Positions 38,253 through 50,249 of a stretch of 64,000 bases of DNA are shown piece after piece. The position numbers and the translations under genes are program-made. The DNA comes from Sindora glabra (lineage: Eukaryota; Streptophyta; Magnoliopsida; Fabales; Fabaceae). The notes beneath the pieces are model-generated. The model made no database searches. It was not told where the DNA came from and worked only from the letters and a program-made list of their open reading frames with translations. Location of the stretch: NCBI GenBank assembly GCA_020226215.1, contig CM035236.1, positions 59,935,809-59,999,808 of the forward strand. Direction: 5' to 3'. How positions within the stretch are numbered: position 1 is the first letter of the stretch; each line of letters starts with the position of its first letter.

Positions 38253-38765
38253 GGGAAAATACAAAATACCCCCTCAACTTTGGCATGATTGAATTTTATC
38301 CCCTTCGACTCTAAAAACTTGAAAATCACCCCTCTTAAATTATACAAAACTTGGAATAAATACTTATTGTCTACTCAATCTACCATTTTATCGAATTACG
38401 TAATTTTTTAAAATAAGAATCACAATATTATAGTATGTTAATTTGTCTTTTTTTTTTTTTTGCAAATAATTTCTATGTTATATAATTAATAGGAATTAAA
38501 TTAAATATATAGACTCTTAATTAAACAATAAAAAATAAGTTGTGAAATTATAAGTGAAACAATGACAAAATAAACCATATTGAAATTCTTGTTTAAAAAT
38601 TTCAAGAAAAAAATCATATAATTTGATAAAATGATTAATTAAGTTAACAATGGATATTAATTCCAAGTTTAGTAAAGTTTAAGAGGGTTATTTTCAAGTT
38701 TCCAAAGTAGATGGGGGCAAAATCCAACCATCTCAAAGTTGAATGAGGTATTTTGCATTTTTCCC
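38253..38765. mobile_element. Fold-back MITE with about 150-bp inverted repeats
   Basis: The left end, GGGAAAATACAAAATACC, is matched by the reverse complement of the right end, GGGAAAAATGCAAAATACC. Pairing continues, imperfectly, through the blocks ACTTGAAAAT, ACTTGGAAT and CATTTTATC for about 150 bp on each side, leaving a centre of about 215 bp. It has no coding capacity. The long terminal inverted repeats and GGG ends suggest a Mutator-like MITE, but no convincing target duplication was found (TTAAAG and TTTAAG flank it). Confidence 0.75.
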
Positions 38766-39232
38766 TTTAAGTATAATCATGATGAAGCTAAGTTTGTTAA
38801 CAAGAACATGGTAGACTTCATAAATAAAGAGCATTGCTATTCACATTCTTATTCATTAATTATCGTAGCCATTGATTGAATGCCTGAACCAAAGGTATAA
38901 ATGCTGACCTTTTCAATGAGAAAATAAGGGTACCACCAACACCGATCTGTCCCTTCAACCAGTGTCCCATGGCACCCATATTGATCGCAAAACTACAAGG
39001 ACAACCAGTAGACAGAATTAGAGTAATGAAAAGTATCTGTATCACACTAGTTCATTACAGTATCTAACTGGATATAAATGAAATAGTTAAGAGCAAAACA
39101 TATGAAACTAATTTTTTAGCAACATGTCAAGAAAGGAAAGAATTTAAATGACAGTGACAATGCTGGAAACAAATCCCAGGAGAAGTAAAAGAGTTAAAAT
39201 TTACACTTTCCAGTAGATATTCTATCCAAATT

Positions 39233-39258
39233 CCCCCCCCCCCCCAAAAAAAAAAAAA
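39233..39258. repeat. C13-A13 homopolymer junction
   Basis: Thirteen C residues followed by thirteen A residues. It may be length-variable or an assembly-sensitive site. Confidence 0.9.
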
Positions 39259-39792
39259 TTACAGATTTAAAGCAATCAAAGTGATACAATGTGAAAAGTC
39301 ACATATGTGAAGCACATATATTAAACCATACCATTTTGATTTTTCTATTCTGTATCAGATTGTCACAGCAGACGATCAACAGTCCAATCCAAGCTTCCTA
39401 TAAAACAATCACATGGTTCAGTTAGAAGAAAAGCCCACAACAATGATAAGCCAATGAACAAACTCAATCTTGCAGATTAGAAATAATATGCAAAGAAGCA
39501 ATGTAAACATTGCTTTCAAATAAACCACATAATAAGTCACAACAATCTCAGCTGTTATCAAATATATAAGGGGCAAAAACCAGTATATCTACTGGATACT
39601 ATTTACAGTTTTGAACGCAATCTATTAATTTCCACAACTGAATATGAAACTTGCGCATACTTCATACCGTCAAGTGCTCAAACTTAACTTTTAAACACAA
39701 ATTTCTATATAGAACTAGCTAAAACCTCAAATTCTTAGGTCCCAATACGTAATAACAATCCTCTCTGGTACGTTTTATGCAGCAAACAAGTA

Positions 39793-40650
39793 TTACAGAA
39801 ACTGTATATTTTGTTGTAGTAACAAACACTTAACAACCCAATCAACCAAATTGCAGAAATAGGACAGTTAATCGACCTAATAATTTATATTATCCTAAAT
39901 TTCAACAACAACAACAATAAAGCCTTATCCTACTAAATAGGATAGGTTACATGGATCACACGACGCCATCGAACTCTATCATAACCAAAATTTCAGTGAT
40001 ATTATTCACCAAAAGATCCCTTTTTATAACTTCCTCCAATATCCTTTTTGACCTCCCTGTACACTCTTTAACAGGACTAAAAATTATGTGATCAACTCTT
40101 CTTACTAACACCTCCAATAACCTTCTTTGCACATGACTAAATCACCTTAACCGATTTTCTATCTTCTTCTCTTCAATAAGTGTCACGCCAATATGCTTTC
40201 GTATGCATTCATTTCATATCTTGTCCTTTCTTGTATGATCACACATCCATCTTAACATTTTCATTATCCTAAATCTCAAATTGCCAAAAATTCACTTGAC
40301 TTCATGTTCTTAAAATTTTTTTGTCTTAGTAAGGTTAAAAAGAGGAGGAAAAAAGGGTATGGGAGGAAATGGAGTGTTATCTGATAACCCTCCATTTTCT
40401 ATCATTTTAGTGACAAAGGTATTACAAAATCAGCATATTTATTTTAGTAACAAAGGTTTGAACAATCCAATCGACCAAACTGCAGAAATGAATAATAGGA
40501 CAGTTAATCAACCTTCTAATTTTGGTTATCCTAATTCTGACTTCAAGTTCTTAAAATTATCTGTCTTAGATAGGGTACAACTTTAGAAAGGCAATGGAAG
40601 AAAACAGAGTGTTATCTGATAAACCTCCATTTTCTGTCACTTTTAAGCAT
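39793..40650. repeat. Tandem duplication, about 240-bp unit, one copy interrupted
   Basis: Unit 1 (39793-40417) and unit 2 (40418-40650) share, in order, TATTACA, CAATC(A/G)ACCAAA(T/C)TGCAGAAAT, AGGACAGTTAATC, GACTTCA, TTCTTAAAAT, GTCTTAG, then GGAGTGTTATCTGATAA and CCTCCATTTTCT. Unit 1 is longer only because it contains the LINE piece at 39904-40262. Confidence 0.7.
39904..40262 (-). pseudogene. 5'-truncated RTE-type LINE
   Basis: The minus strand reads MKMLRWMCDHTRKDKI, stop, NECIRKHIGVTLIEEK, RLR, stop, F-SHVQRR and ILEEVIKRDL, the C-terminus of plant RTE ORF2. It ends with the typical RTE 3' tail, seen on the plus strand as (CAA)n at 39904-39915. A near-perfect 15-bp duplication, ATTATCCTAAATTTC (39889-39903) and ATTATCCTAAATCTC (40263-40277), brackets it. 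Two or more stops make it dead. Confidence 0.85.
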
Positions 40651-40688
40651 TTCTTTTTCTTGCAAACAGAATACAAAACACACACACG

Positions 40689-40690
<2 letters not shown>

Positions 40691-40724
<34 letters not shown>
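40691..40724. repeat. (CT)n microsatellite
   Basis: About 17 CT units, preceded by a short (AC)n run. Confidence 0.95.
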
Positions 40725-40725
<1 letters not shown>

Positions 40726-42161
40726 GTAATCTATATCACTGGTCCGAAATTCCTTCTTCGGTTTGACTATAACTGCTATTTCTCTCCTTGGACATGAAAT
40801 TAAAATTAAATAAACAAAGAAAGAAACAACATGAAAGTATGTTTTACCGGCAGTGTAAGTAACGGTGAAGATAACCACGAGTGTATGAGAAAGATACGAA
40901 CGAAAAGAGAGATGAAGCAGAATCAGATAGCAAAGTAATTGGTTACTCCGGTTTTGTTTGTGGAAGAAAATTAGGAAGCAGAAGAAAATGTCCTTCCATG
41001 TCAAGGGAGAAACTGCAGAGGCTCCGAACGTTGGGGTTTAGGAAGGGCTTTGAGCAAGTTAGGTTTCTTCGTCCAAAGTGACCGCGTGCGTGCTGGCCCT
41101 CTTCTCCTCCTTTGGGTTTTTTATTTGGGCCCAAAATTTTTTTGATTTTTAAAAATATGTTTGGACTAGATGATTTTGAAAGCGATAAAAGATGTTTGTC
41201 AAACTTCAAAAATTTTATGGCGGAGTCTTTTTTTTTTTTTTAATTTTATGTGTTTGATAAATTTTTGTAAATAATTTTTTATCAATTTTGAAAGAAAATT
41301 AATTAAAAATTTTGTTCAAAAATGATTTTGATTTAATTTATTTTTAATTAGTGAAGATCCTTTCTTATTTTTTCCTCTTTATTCTTAATAATAGTTTATT
41401 TTAAATTTAAAATATATTATTTCAGTCTATATAATTCAAAATTAGCTTTTAACTAAAATTTTCACAAATTGATTATAAAATTAAATTACATCATCCTCGT
41501 CCAATTGCATAGAATTAATTTACAATTATATAGTTCAATTTATTTAGCAAACACCTCCTAATCTTTTTTAACATATCAATTGAGATCAATTAGAAAAAGT
41601 TCAGGAAAAAAAAAAGAAAAAGTTGAAATCCAAATTAAAAATAATAAATTAATTTATCTATCTATTTAATTAATTAATATACATCAATAGATAGTAATTA
41701 GATAATTACCCCTCCCCTCTCTTAATTTGAAGCTATGTTGGTACGGTATAGAAGTTATTAGCAACTAGGTAGGTGATGGTGATATCAAACACATGATAAG
41801 CCAATTACCTAATGCTTTACTGGATCCTCATTGAAGTTTTGGAATGTGTTTTTCCTTCTCACTTCCAATTTTTTAACCTCTCTACAATGATAAAATAATA
41901 AAGTTTAAAATAATAGATTATTAATAGGTTAGTGTATGAGGTTACTTTATGTTTGAATTTAATAATAATTAATTTTTCTTGGAGAAAATAAATATTAGAG
42001 ATTTCTAACAATCTAAAATTGATTATGAAAATGTTTACAAAAAAAATTGATTATGAAAAGAGTCTATTTATTTAATATGCTTCGTCTCTTTTTATTTCTT
42101 TGACCATAGCTATTGCACAAAAATAATCATCAGGATGTGCTTGTACTTGTGATTTTCTACT

Positions 42162-42219
42162 AACTCTAGGTTATAGGTATTTTACTTTTGATAATATAAA
42201 CAAGCCATAACCTAGAGTT
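42162..42219. repeat. 13-bp perfect inverted repeat
   Basis: AACTCTAGGTTAT (42162-42174) and its exact complement ATAACCTAGAGTT (42207-42219) are separated by 32 bp of AT-rich sequence. Confidence 0.7.
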
Positions 42220-42888
42220 GATAGAGATTTGAACATGGAGCCTATTGTTATTGATAAAATTTCTCAATATAGTATTGCAAACTAATTTAACTAGTACAAG
42301 GGAATTGGTACCCAAAAGCCAATTTTAACTTAATATTTTTTTCATTTCTCAACATTTCAAAGAAATAACTCTAGAGATCAATTCTATAATCCTAAAACTC
42401 AAAAGAAAACTCCATAACCCAAAAACTCAAAAGGACACCACAATTTGCATTGTGCATTTGTTTGGGCCAAATTAGAAAAAAAAAAAAAAAGGTTGATCAT
42501 GGATATCTTGACTTGGTGAAAACATAATAGCGATTAGATTTCAGAAAGAAAAAGATGGATGGTTAATATTAATTTATAAACTACCTACTAAAAAGATAAT
42601 AATGACTAATATGGCATTACATCTCTCACTCCTACTCTTTATATGTTTCATAAAATTGACCACAAATATTTTTTTATTGGGCTTGCAAACAAAATTAAAT
42701 CAATTAAATTTTAGTAAAATATGGCTCAACTAAACAATGAATTATTACTTTGGTTTGTAAAGTAAATAGATATTTGATGAAAAAAATGTATTTTAATAGT
42801 AAAAAGTAACATAATTTGACTTAAAACAAAATGATAAATTAAATTGTTAATTTTTCAAACAAGTGAAAATAAGAAAAAAAATAAATAG

Positions 42889-42954
<66 letters not shown>

Positions 42955-42957
42955 GTT
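42889..42957. repeat. (TA)n-(TATG)n microsatellite
   Basis: About 26 TA units followed by several TATG units. Confidence 0.95.
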
Positions 42958-45198
42958 TATTAAATTAAATTTATGTTAGTACAAATATATAAAATTTATT
43001 AAATAATATTAAAATCTATTTTTCAAGTTAGGTCATTTATGATTTGAATTTATAATATATAGCTATTAAAATCAAGTTGTTCATCTCTGAAATTACTTTT
43101 TCTCACATTATAGCAAGATCAAAGACCATTCTTACTATTAGACATGGTAAGCCTTTTGTCACTTGCCACTTTGGCAAAGTAAAAGGTTAAATAATGTAGT
43201 TTATCAAGACTATATTGTTAGCCCATGGACTAAAATGATGCTATTTGCTTGTTAATAGAATCAAAGGTTCTAAATTAGATGGAAGCAACTCAAATGAAGG
43301 GAACCTATCAAAAAAAAAAAAGGTTAACCCTACAAAAAGAAGTTGTCATAGAACTTGAATTAGATGAAAAGGTTCTAAATTGGATGGTTAACATTTATTT
43401 CAATTACCAATTTCAATCATGATAATTTGCTATTTATGTGTGAAAAATTATTATTATTGTAGATTGATTTAGTTTATTGTAACCGGTCTAATTTAAAGCT
43501 TTAATGAGTTTTTGTTCAAATTGAAAATTTTTATGCAGGGATTGGGGTAGGTGCTTTATGAGATTATATCCATAACACACATTATAGGATAATTGCAAAG
43601 ATCCTAAATGTCCTCCTGTTATTGGATATGTATTGCTTGATTATTTTATATATTCTATGTCGTACTTCATATAAGCTTCCCTTGTCTATCATGACTATGC
43701 CAATTACAAAGTGAATGTTTATATGTAGTTGTAAAGGTATTATTAGCATTATGTGAAATAATTGTTTTATGTTAGTGCATTTGGATCATTTTTGAAGCTT
43801 CTATCATGAATATATTTTTATAAAAACTAGCCAGTAATTGACGTTACATATTTATCTGTTGTATTCACTTAAAATTAGATAAATAGATCTTGCTAGGAAT
43901 TTAGAACTAAAATTAAAGGTTGAATGATCATAAAGGTTTTGTGTTAAGTGTACATGATTTTCTTTTCTTTCTTAGCCTAAATGATTTCCAAAGAGCTAGA
44001 ACTTATTTTTTCTTTAAGCCTTTATTAAACCCTTAAGATTGGATTATAGGATACTAGATAAGGAAGATCCCTACCAATGTTGATGATTTTATGTCAAGGA
44101 TTTATAATAAATTGTATTTTAAGTTATATTATCTAATTAATCTATTATATATTAGGCTAGTTTTTAATGGTTCAAATTAATGGAGCATTAGATATTCCTA
44201 TGTGATATTGAGATTTAGTTAATGAAATATTTAATTCTTATTATGTTTATTGTTTTGTTTCTATTAATAATTACTTTACTTCACAAATAAATTCTAGAAA
44301 GCAATAATGCCTCTTAATTTTTTTCCATACAATGTTGCAGGAAAATGCAAAAATCATTAAATTTAAAGAGAGAGTCTTGAAAAATGGTAGGGTTTAGATA
44401 GGCATTTATGGGATTAATGAAAGGAAGGTTAGAAGCATGGTTAAAAAAGACCTTGTTGATATTTTAGTGGAACTCATTGGTCATACTACAAACAAGAAGT
44501 TAGGTTTTCTTTTTATTTATGCATAGTTTTCTATAGACATTTATGACAGCATAATGCTATCATTCATGCTTTGTTTGATCTCCACAATTTGTATTGCTTG
44601 TTTAGTAAGTGACTTGGATTGTTTATCCTACACAACTAAATTGCCTTCAGTTGATCATAGGATAAATGATTTACTAGCACACTCACTTGACACAATCTCA
44701 CATTGTAGTAAAATGTAAATCATTCTATTATAATAAGGATATCCTTCAACTATCCCATTTACACCTCCCACTTTCTCTTCATTCCTCATTGTTACTCTAC
44801 CTAGTTTGGGTATGCGAGACAATAAATGAATGCAGCCTATGTTTTATGTTGTCTATTTCATTTTGTCCAATTGACTAACTTTTGATGTTGTCAACTTTTA
44901 TTAATGATTCTGGGATGTGGGTTATTGAATGAATGTATGCCTCTATATTTTTGGGTGCTACAAATGTCAAGGTATAAATAAGTGAACAACAATTGCATTA
45001 AATGGCTAATGTTTGAGTAGAGTTAAAACACACTAATGTTAAGTGGTTGGTGTTACAAATAAAAAGAAGCTAGTTATCGATCTAATCATAAGCATGAACA
45101 ACTTATTATGATGTATTGTGGTTATAAAAGCCATGTCCTTTTGTAGCCAATATATGGATGATGATAACCTAAAGTAGAATCTTTCATCAATTTGAAAG

Positions 45199-45399
45199 TG
45201 TTGAAATTATCCTATTTTCCTTATTTAGTTCCTTCCATGTATATTCTGATATGATTAGCTGTACATATCTTAGATTAGGATAATTTCATTATTGTTAATT
45301 TTTAATCCCTAAAATCAAGAAATTTAATTTGTATAATTATGAATATAAATAAATATGCTGAGAGTCAGTTTTCTCTCAAGCAATTCATCAAAATCAAGT
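45199..45399 (+). repeat. 5' LTR of the 45-kb copia element
   Basis: It starts TGTTGAAATTATCC and ends ATCAAGT, overlapping the primer site by a base or so. The end is fixed by the GAAAG duplication rather than by a CA terminus; ATCA four bases earlier would be the conventional end. Confidence 0.85.
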
Positions 45400-45808
45400 T
45401 GGTATTTGAGCTCACGTTCAGTGGGCCTGATAATAAACAAAAAAAAGGAGGTCAGAAATAGAGAAAAAATCATCAAAAATAGAGAAGTCATCTCTAACTA
45501 GAAGTCTCACCATCCGACCAACCATTGCCTCACCGTCCGATCAGCTAAAGTCTCACCGTTTGACCGGTCATCCCATCGATCAATGTTCAATTTTGCCCAG
45601 TCACATGCCGTCACGTGCGTTTAGCAATAGAGGAGTTCGTCAATGCGTGAAGACCACGTGCCAACTTCCCGATCGCTATTTAACCTGCAATCACCACCGA
45701 TCATCTCATCGGCGCCTCCTTTGTCTATCTCAAAGGTCAAATAGCCCAAGTTGCTCATCTTGCTCACCACCGGTCATCTCCCTCATCCCACTTTGCTTCA
45801 CCTTTATG

Positions 45809-46530
45809 GCTTTTGTTGCAAACAACTCTAGTACATTCTCCACTAGTTCTGCCTTTGCAAACAAGACTCTTATATCCTTTGTCTTCTCTGGTAATCCATC
45901 CATAACATCAGAGAAACTCAATGGCAAGAATTATATAAATTGGCAAGCTACTGTAGAAATATGGTTTTTAGGATAAAGTCTCTCATATCACTTAACTAAA
46001 AAGGCTGAAGACATTGATGCCACTGAACGAGGTCAGTGGAAGAAGGCTGATTACCAGTTGGTTTCTCTCCAATGGTAGTCCATTAACTCAAAACTATTAG
46101 TCCATTTTTATACTTATAAAACATGCTATGGCATATGGAAGAAGGCTCGGAGTGCCTACTCAAATGATGTCTAGCGACTTTATGATGTGGTGCATGATTT
46201 AGCTACCCTTCAGATGATAGATCATGATCTCCCATCATATTTTAATAAAGCACAATCCACCATTGATAAGGTTAAGTTAATCTTGACAGATGACAATCTT
46301 CAAAAGGTGTTAACTAAGATTGACAACATATGCATGGTGTTTATTCTTCATGGCTTGCATAAGGATCTTGAATTTGTCTGGAATTAAATTTTGACAAGCT
46401 CTAATATCCCTAGAACAGAAAATTTTATTGATCGTCTACTTCGTGTTCCTTCTCTAGATACTTGACTGATTCTGGTTCTTAACCAGGTTCAGAATCTTCA
46501 ACATTTCTCTATAATGTAACAAATCATCAA
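45809..46530 (+). pseudogene. Copia Gag remnant
   Basis: From about 45809 the frame reads MAFVANNSSTF and, later, KLNGKNYINWQATVEIWFLG followed by a stop where glutamine is expected. It continues with HLTKKAEDIDATERGQW, LATLQMIDHDLPSYF and VFILHGLHKDLEFVWN. At least five stops interrupt it. An upstream ATG at 45560 opens the same frame, but the Gag similarity begins only near residue 100 of that frame. Confidence 0.8.
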
Positions 46531-46559
46531 GGCTAAGGACGTGGTCGAGGTGGTGGATG

Positions 46560-47160
46560 AGGAGGTTGTGGCTCCAATAATCGCCCACAATGCTCTTATT
46601 GCAAATGTATGGGTCACACTCAAGATAAATATTACTCTTTAAATGGATTTCCTAAGAAACCAGCCAATGTGACATACGCTCAATCATCGACATCTAAAAA
46701 ATAAACTGAACCTCAATGTGACAATAAGAATATTTTATCAGATACTGAATATAATGAGTATTTGCAGCTCAAGGCAGCTGCTATAGCTCATACTAGTGAT
46801 TTCATGGTATGTTTCTCTCAATCCTCGTCTGTTGGATCCTGGATTTTGGATTCTGGTGCTTCCGATCACATAGTTGGTAATCCCTCTCTTTTCTCAAACT
46901 TATCATAGCCTAAAACACCACACCATATCACTTTGGCTTATGGTTCCAAAGCTAAAGTCATTGGTATTGGTCAAGCCACACTTCTTCCTTCACTATCTTT
47001 AAATTTTGTGCTTTTTATACCTGATTGTCCTTTTAATTTAGTCTCTATTAGTCAACTCACTCGTAATCTTAATTATTCCATAACCTTTACTTCTAACTCT
47101 TTCTTTATATAGGACCGGAGTACAGGACAGACAATTGGTACAGGATCTAAATCACATGGT
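46560..47160 (+). pseudogene. Copia zinc knuckle and protease remnant
   Basis: QCSYCKCMGHTQDKYYSLNG is the zinc knuckle C-x2-C-x3-G-H-x4-Y, with the last cysteine replaced. GSWILDSGASDHIVG (about 46835) is an intact protease active site, followed by SLNFVLFIPDCPFNLVSISQL. Stops occur between the blocks. Confidence 0.8.
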
Positions 47161-47825
47161 TTATATTATCCCCAACCTCCATCTTCTCCTGCTTACACCA
47201 CTTCAAAGTCACTAAATCTTCTTCATTATCGTTTAAGGCATCCAAGTCTCAATAAATTGAAGAAAATGGTCCCTCATCTTTCTCACTTGCAATCTTTGGA
47301 ATGTGAGTTATGTCAGTTTGGTAAGCATGTTCGAGCTTCCTTTCCAAGCACGATTAACTGTCATGCGAATTTTCCTTTTAATCTTGTCTATTCAAATGTT
47401 TAGGGTCCGAGTCAAATTAGTTCTATCTTAGGGTATAGATAATTTGTTACTTTTATTGATGATTTCTTAAGATGTACTTAAATTTTTTTAATGAAAAAGC
47501 ATTCAAAGTTATTTACTATTTTTTAGAAATTTTTCAATGAAATTCAAACCCAATTTAGGCATTCTATTCGCATTTTACATAGTGATAATGCAAAAGAATA
47601 CTTCTCTGCCTCATTTCATCACTTTATGACTTCTCATGGCATAGTACATCAATCTACTTGCCCACATATACCTCAACAAAATGGTATTGCTGAAAGGAAA
47701 TATCATCATATCATTGAAACTGCTCGTACTCTTTTATTACATGTCAATGCACCTTTAAAATTTTAGGGTACTCACTGCTGGTTTCTTGATAAATCGAATG
47801 CTATCCTCTGCTTTGAATAATAAAG
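47161..47825 (+). pseudogene. Copia integrase, N-terminal part
   Basis: LLHYRLRHPSLNKLKKM and LECELCQFGKHVR give the H-H-C-C zinc-binding region. Then FIDDFLRCT, HSDNAKEYF and QNGIAERKYHH carry the three catalytic acids D, D and E, all conserved. In-frame stops replace tryptophan at 47401 and 47764. The reading is cut at NNK by the solo LTR and resumes at 49471. Confidence 0.85.
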
Positions 47826-49465
47826 TGTTGGTATGTGTTTTAAGAGCTAATCATAGAGATGATTATAATATTACACAATATATTATGTTTCATTTTGGCA
47901 ATATAATTATTGTATTTTATTTTGTTTTATTTTGCACAAATTATAACTTAAATATATTAATTATCCTTGAAATAGCTTTGATATTCCTAAAATACCCCTA
48001 GTCAAGTATTATTACAAAAAAGATAGTAATAATACATTGAGAATAGCATATATAGTAACTGATGATTATGAATCATAGATATATGATATCAAGTCAATAT
48101 ATAAGTACATTGTTAGTGAACAATATACTGGACTGACCCACTGTGAGAATACTACATGGATAAACATGTCATTAGTTATTCTTATATGATCACAAATGCG
48201 CATAGTCCTTTAACTTGAAGTTACTACAGTTCATTACATGAGGAGTTACTCACTTTGATGTTGTCCTACATCACTTTTAATCGGGATGACGAGCAGGATG
48301 TTGATTAGGTGTGTCACAAATCATGTAGAGGAAAGTACATGATATAGATGAAATTTTAATACTCTTGTATGAAAGAAAAATATCCTTGGGCCCTTTGATT
48401 GAGTGAGATTTAGAAATGTATGACCATGCTCAATTGGATCAATATGTGATATTGATCATTTGTTTTGAATCTACTCAATATCAAGAAATATAAATTGAAT
48501 ATTGACGAGGATGACACACTCCATGTCTCCAGTTCGATTTGGATATTGTTACAAAAGGGATTATGATGCAAAATGTTAATCATATATTAAGTAGATGTTA
48601 AATCATAGACGTTCTTACTACTTGAGTGGTAATGATATATTGTTAGATATCACTCACTATCTATGATCCAAAATGAGTCATTATCAACGTAGTAAGAACC
48701 TATAGGATCATATAAAAGGAGTAGGAATAAGACAAGAATTAATTAGGTTTTAGTTGGACTAAAATTCAATTAATTGGACTTATTTTCATGCATATATATA
48801 TTATTATGATAATATATATTTATTCATGTAATATATATACTATATATTATATGATATTATTTATATTATTAGATATTAAATAATTATATTATGAGATAAT
48901 ATTATTATTATCTAATATAAGATAATTATATATCAATTTAATATTAGATAATTATATTATGAGATAATGTTATTATTATCTAATATTAGATAATTAATAA
49001 GATAAGTTCAATCTCTCCTTACTCTCTCTAGGATAAGGATAAGGTGATAGTTATTTAGTGTAATTAGGATTTTTGAAGCATTATCCTAATGGGACTAGGA
49101 TTGTGATATGCTTTAGTTCTATAAAAGGACTTGAAGGTAACACATTATAATTCACGCTCATAAGTTTCATCAAATCCTAAATCACTCTAAAAAACATCCA
49201 AACCCAATTCTAGTGAAAGAAATGAATCCTAATAGCTTCGTGGAAGGAAGAAGTGATTGTTCACTCCGTATGGATACCCGTAGAGACGTTGTACCTTTCG
49301 GCCAGCGTTCGATTCATCTCAATTTCTCAAGGATTCGTTCAGAAAGAATACGAGCATAAATAAGGTAAAATCCTAATACTGGTTTATGACTTTTACATGG
49401 ATCCTAGAAAGGTTTTGGATCAAAATTTTAAAATTTTGCTACGTATGTTGATCCAAATCCTAACA
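47826..49465 (+). mobile_element. Solo LTR, family A copy 2
   Basis: It runs from TGTTGGTATGTG to AATCCTAACA and has a perfect 5-bp duplication, TAAAG (47821-47825 and 49466-49470). It is homologous over its full length to 10681-12352. It interrupts integrase codons, and removing it with one TAAAG rejoins the frame exactly. It is therefore younger than the host copia element. Confidence 0.95.
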
Positions 49466-49470
49466 TAAAG

Positions 49471-50249
49471 TCCCTCATTCTCTTTTGTTTCTTGGGGACC
49501 AACTCTTCAAAGTTTCTCCACGTGTCTTTGGTTCCACTTGTTTTGTGCATAATCTTGCACCAGGTCTTGATAAATTATTTGCCCGTGCCAATAAATGCAT
49601 TTTCCTGGGTTACTCTCGGACACCAAAAGGATTTAGATGCTATTCTCCTTCTACTCATCGATTTTACATGTCTGCTGATGTCACTTTCTTTAAGGATACT
49701 TCCTATTTTACTTCATCAGTATCACCAAATTCTTTTTCCCAAGTATTACCTATACCACTCATTCCACTTGTCATTGATTCTTTAGAGTCTACTCCACCTC
49801 CTATGTCTTCTCCTCATCGTCCTCTTATCATTTATCAATGTCGTCCACGTCCAACAATATTAAAGGAAGTTAACATTGATGAGACCGATGATTCGGCTTC
49901 TACCTTAATCGCTCTACTTTCTTCGGATCCACCTGCACCTTCTAATAACTTACCCATAGCTCTTCGTAAAAGTACACGTTCTACTCGTAATCTTTATCCC
50001 ATCTATAATCTCTTAAGTTATCATCATCTTTCTCCTTCCTATTGTGCTTTTGTATCTATTATTTCCTCTGTTTCTATTCCAAAAATTATCCAAGAAGCAT
50101 TCTCTCATCCAGGATGGCGACAAGCTATGATTGATGAAATGGTAGCTTTAGAGTCAAACCATACTTGGACCATTGTTCCATCTTCTCCTGGGAAATCTAT
50201 AGTTGGTTGTCAATGGGTGTTTACCATCAAAGTAGGCCTAAATGGTTAA
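49471..50249 (+). pseudogene. Copia integrase C-terminus and linker to RT
   Basis: The open frame continues from the interrupted integrase with FKVSPRVFGSTCFVHNLAPG, FLGYSRTPKGFRCYSPSTHR and ADVTFF, then the variable linker and the RT start SHPGWRQAMIDEM, ALESNHTWTIV and GCQWVFTIK. It ends at a stop (50247-50249) in place of an expected residue before V-D-Q. The 254-codon open frame is the longest in this element. Confidence 0.85.

Larger units (their letters stand above)
38142..41080 (-). other. Probable 5' leader and intron of the nuclease gene
   Basis: An acceptor (TTTAACAG) ends at 38143. A candidate donor for the leader exon is at 40842-40847 (CCG then GTAAAAC on the minus strand), which would put the leader exon at about 40848-41080. 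A second possible noncoding exon lies near 38910-38991. These boundaries are guesses from splice-site consensus only. The intron would contain a MITE, a truncated RTE LINE, a tandem duplication and a CT microsatellite. Confidence 0.3.
41081..45193. other. Intergenic DNA, no certain gene
   Basis: It contains a (TA)n-(TATG)n array at 42889-42957 and a 13-bp perfect inverted repeat at 42162-42219. A coding-looking fragment at about 44340-44510 is described in the findings. Nothing else is recognised. Confidence 0.45.
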
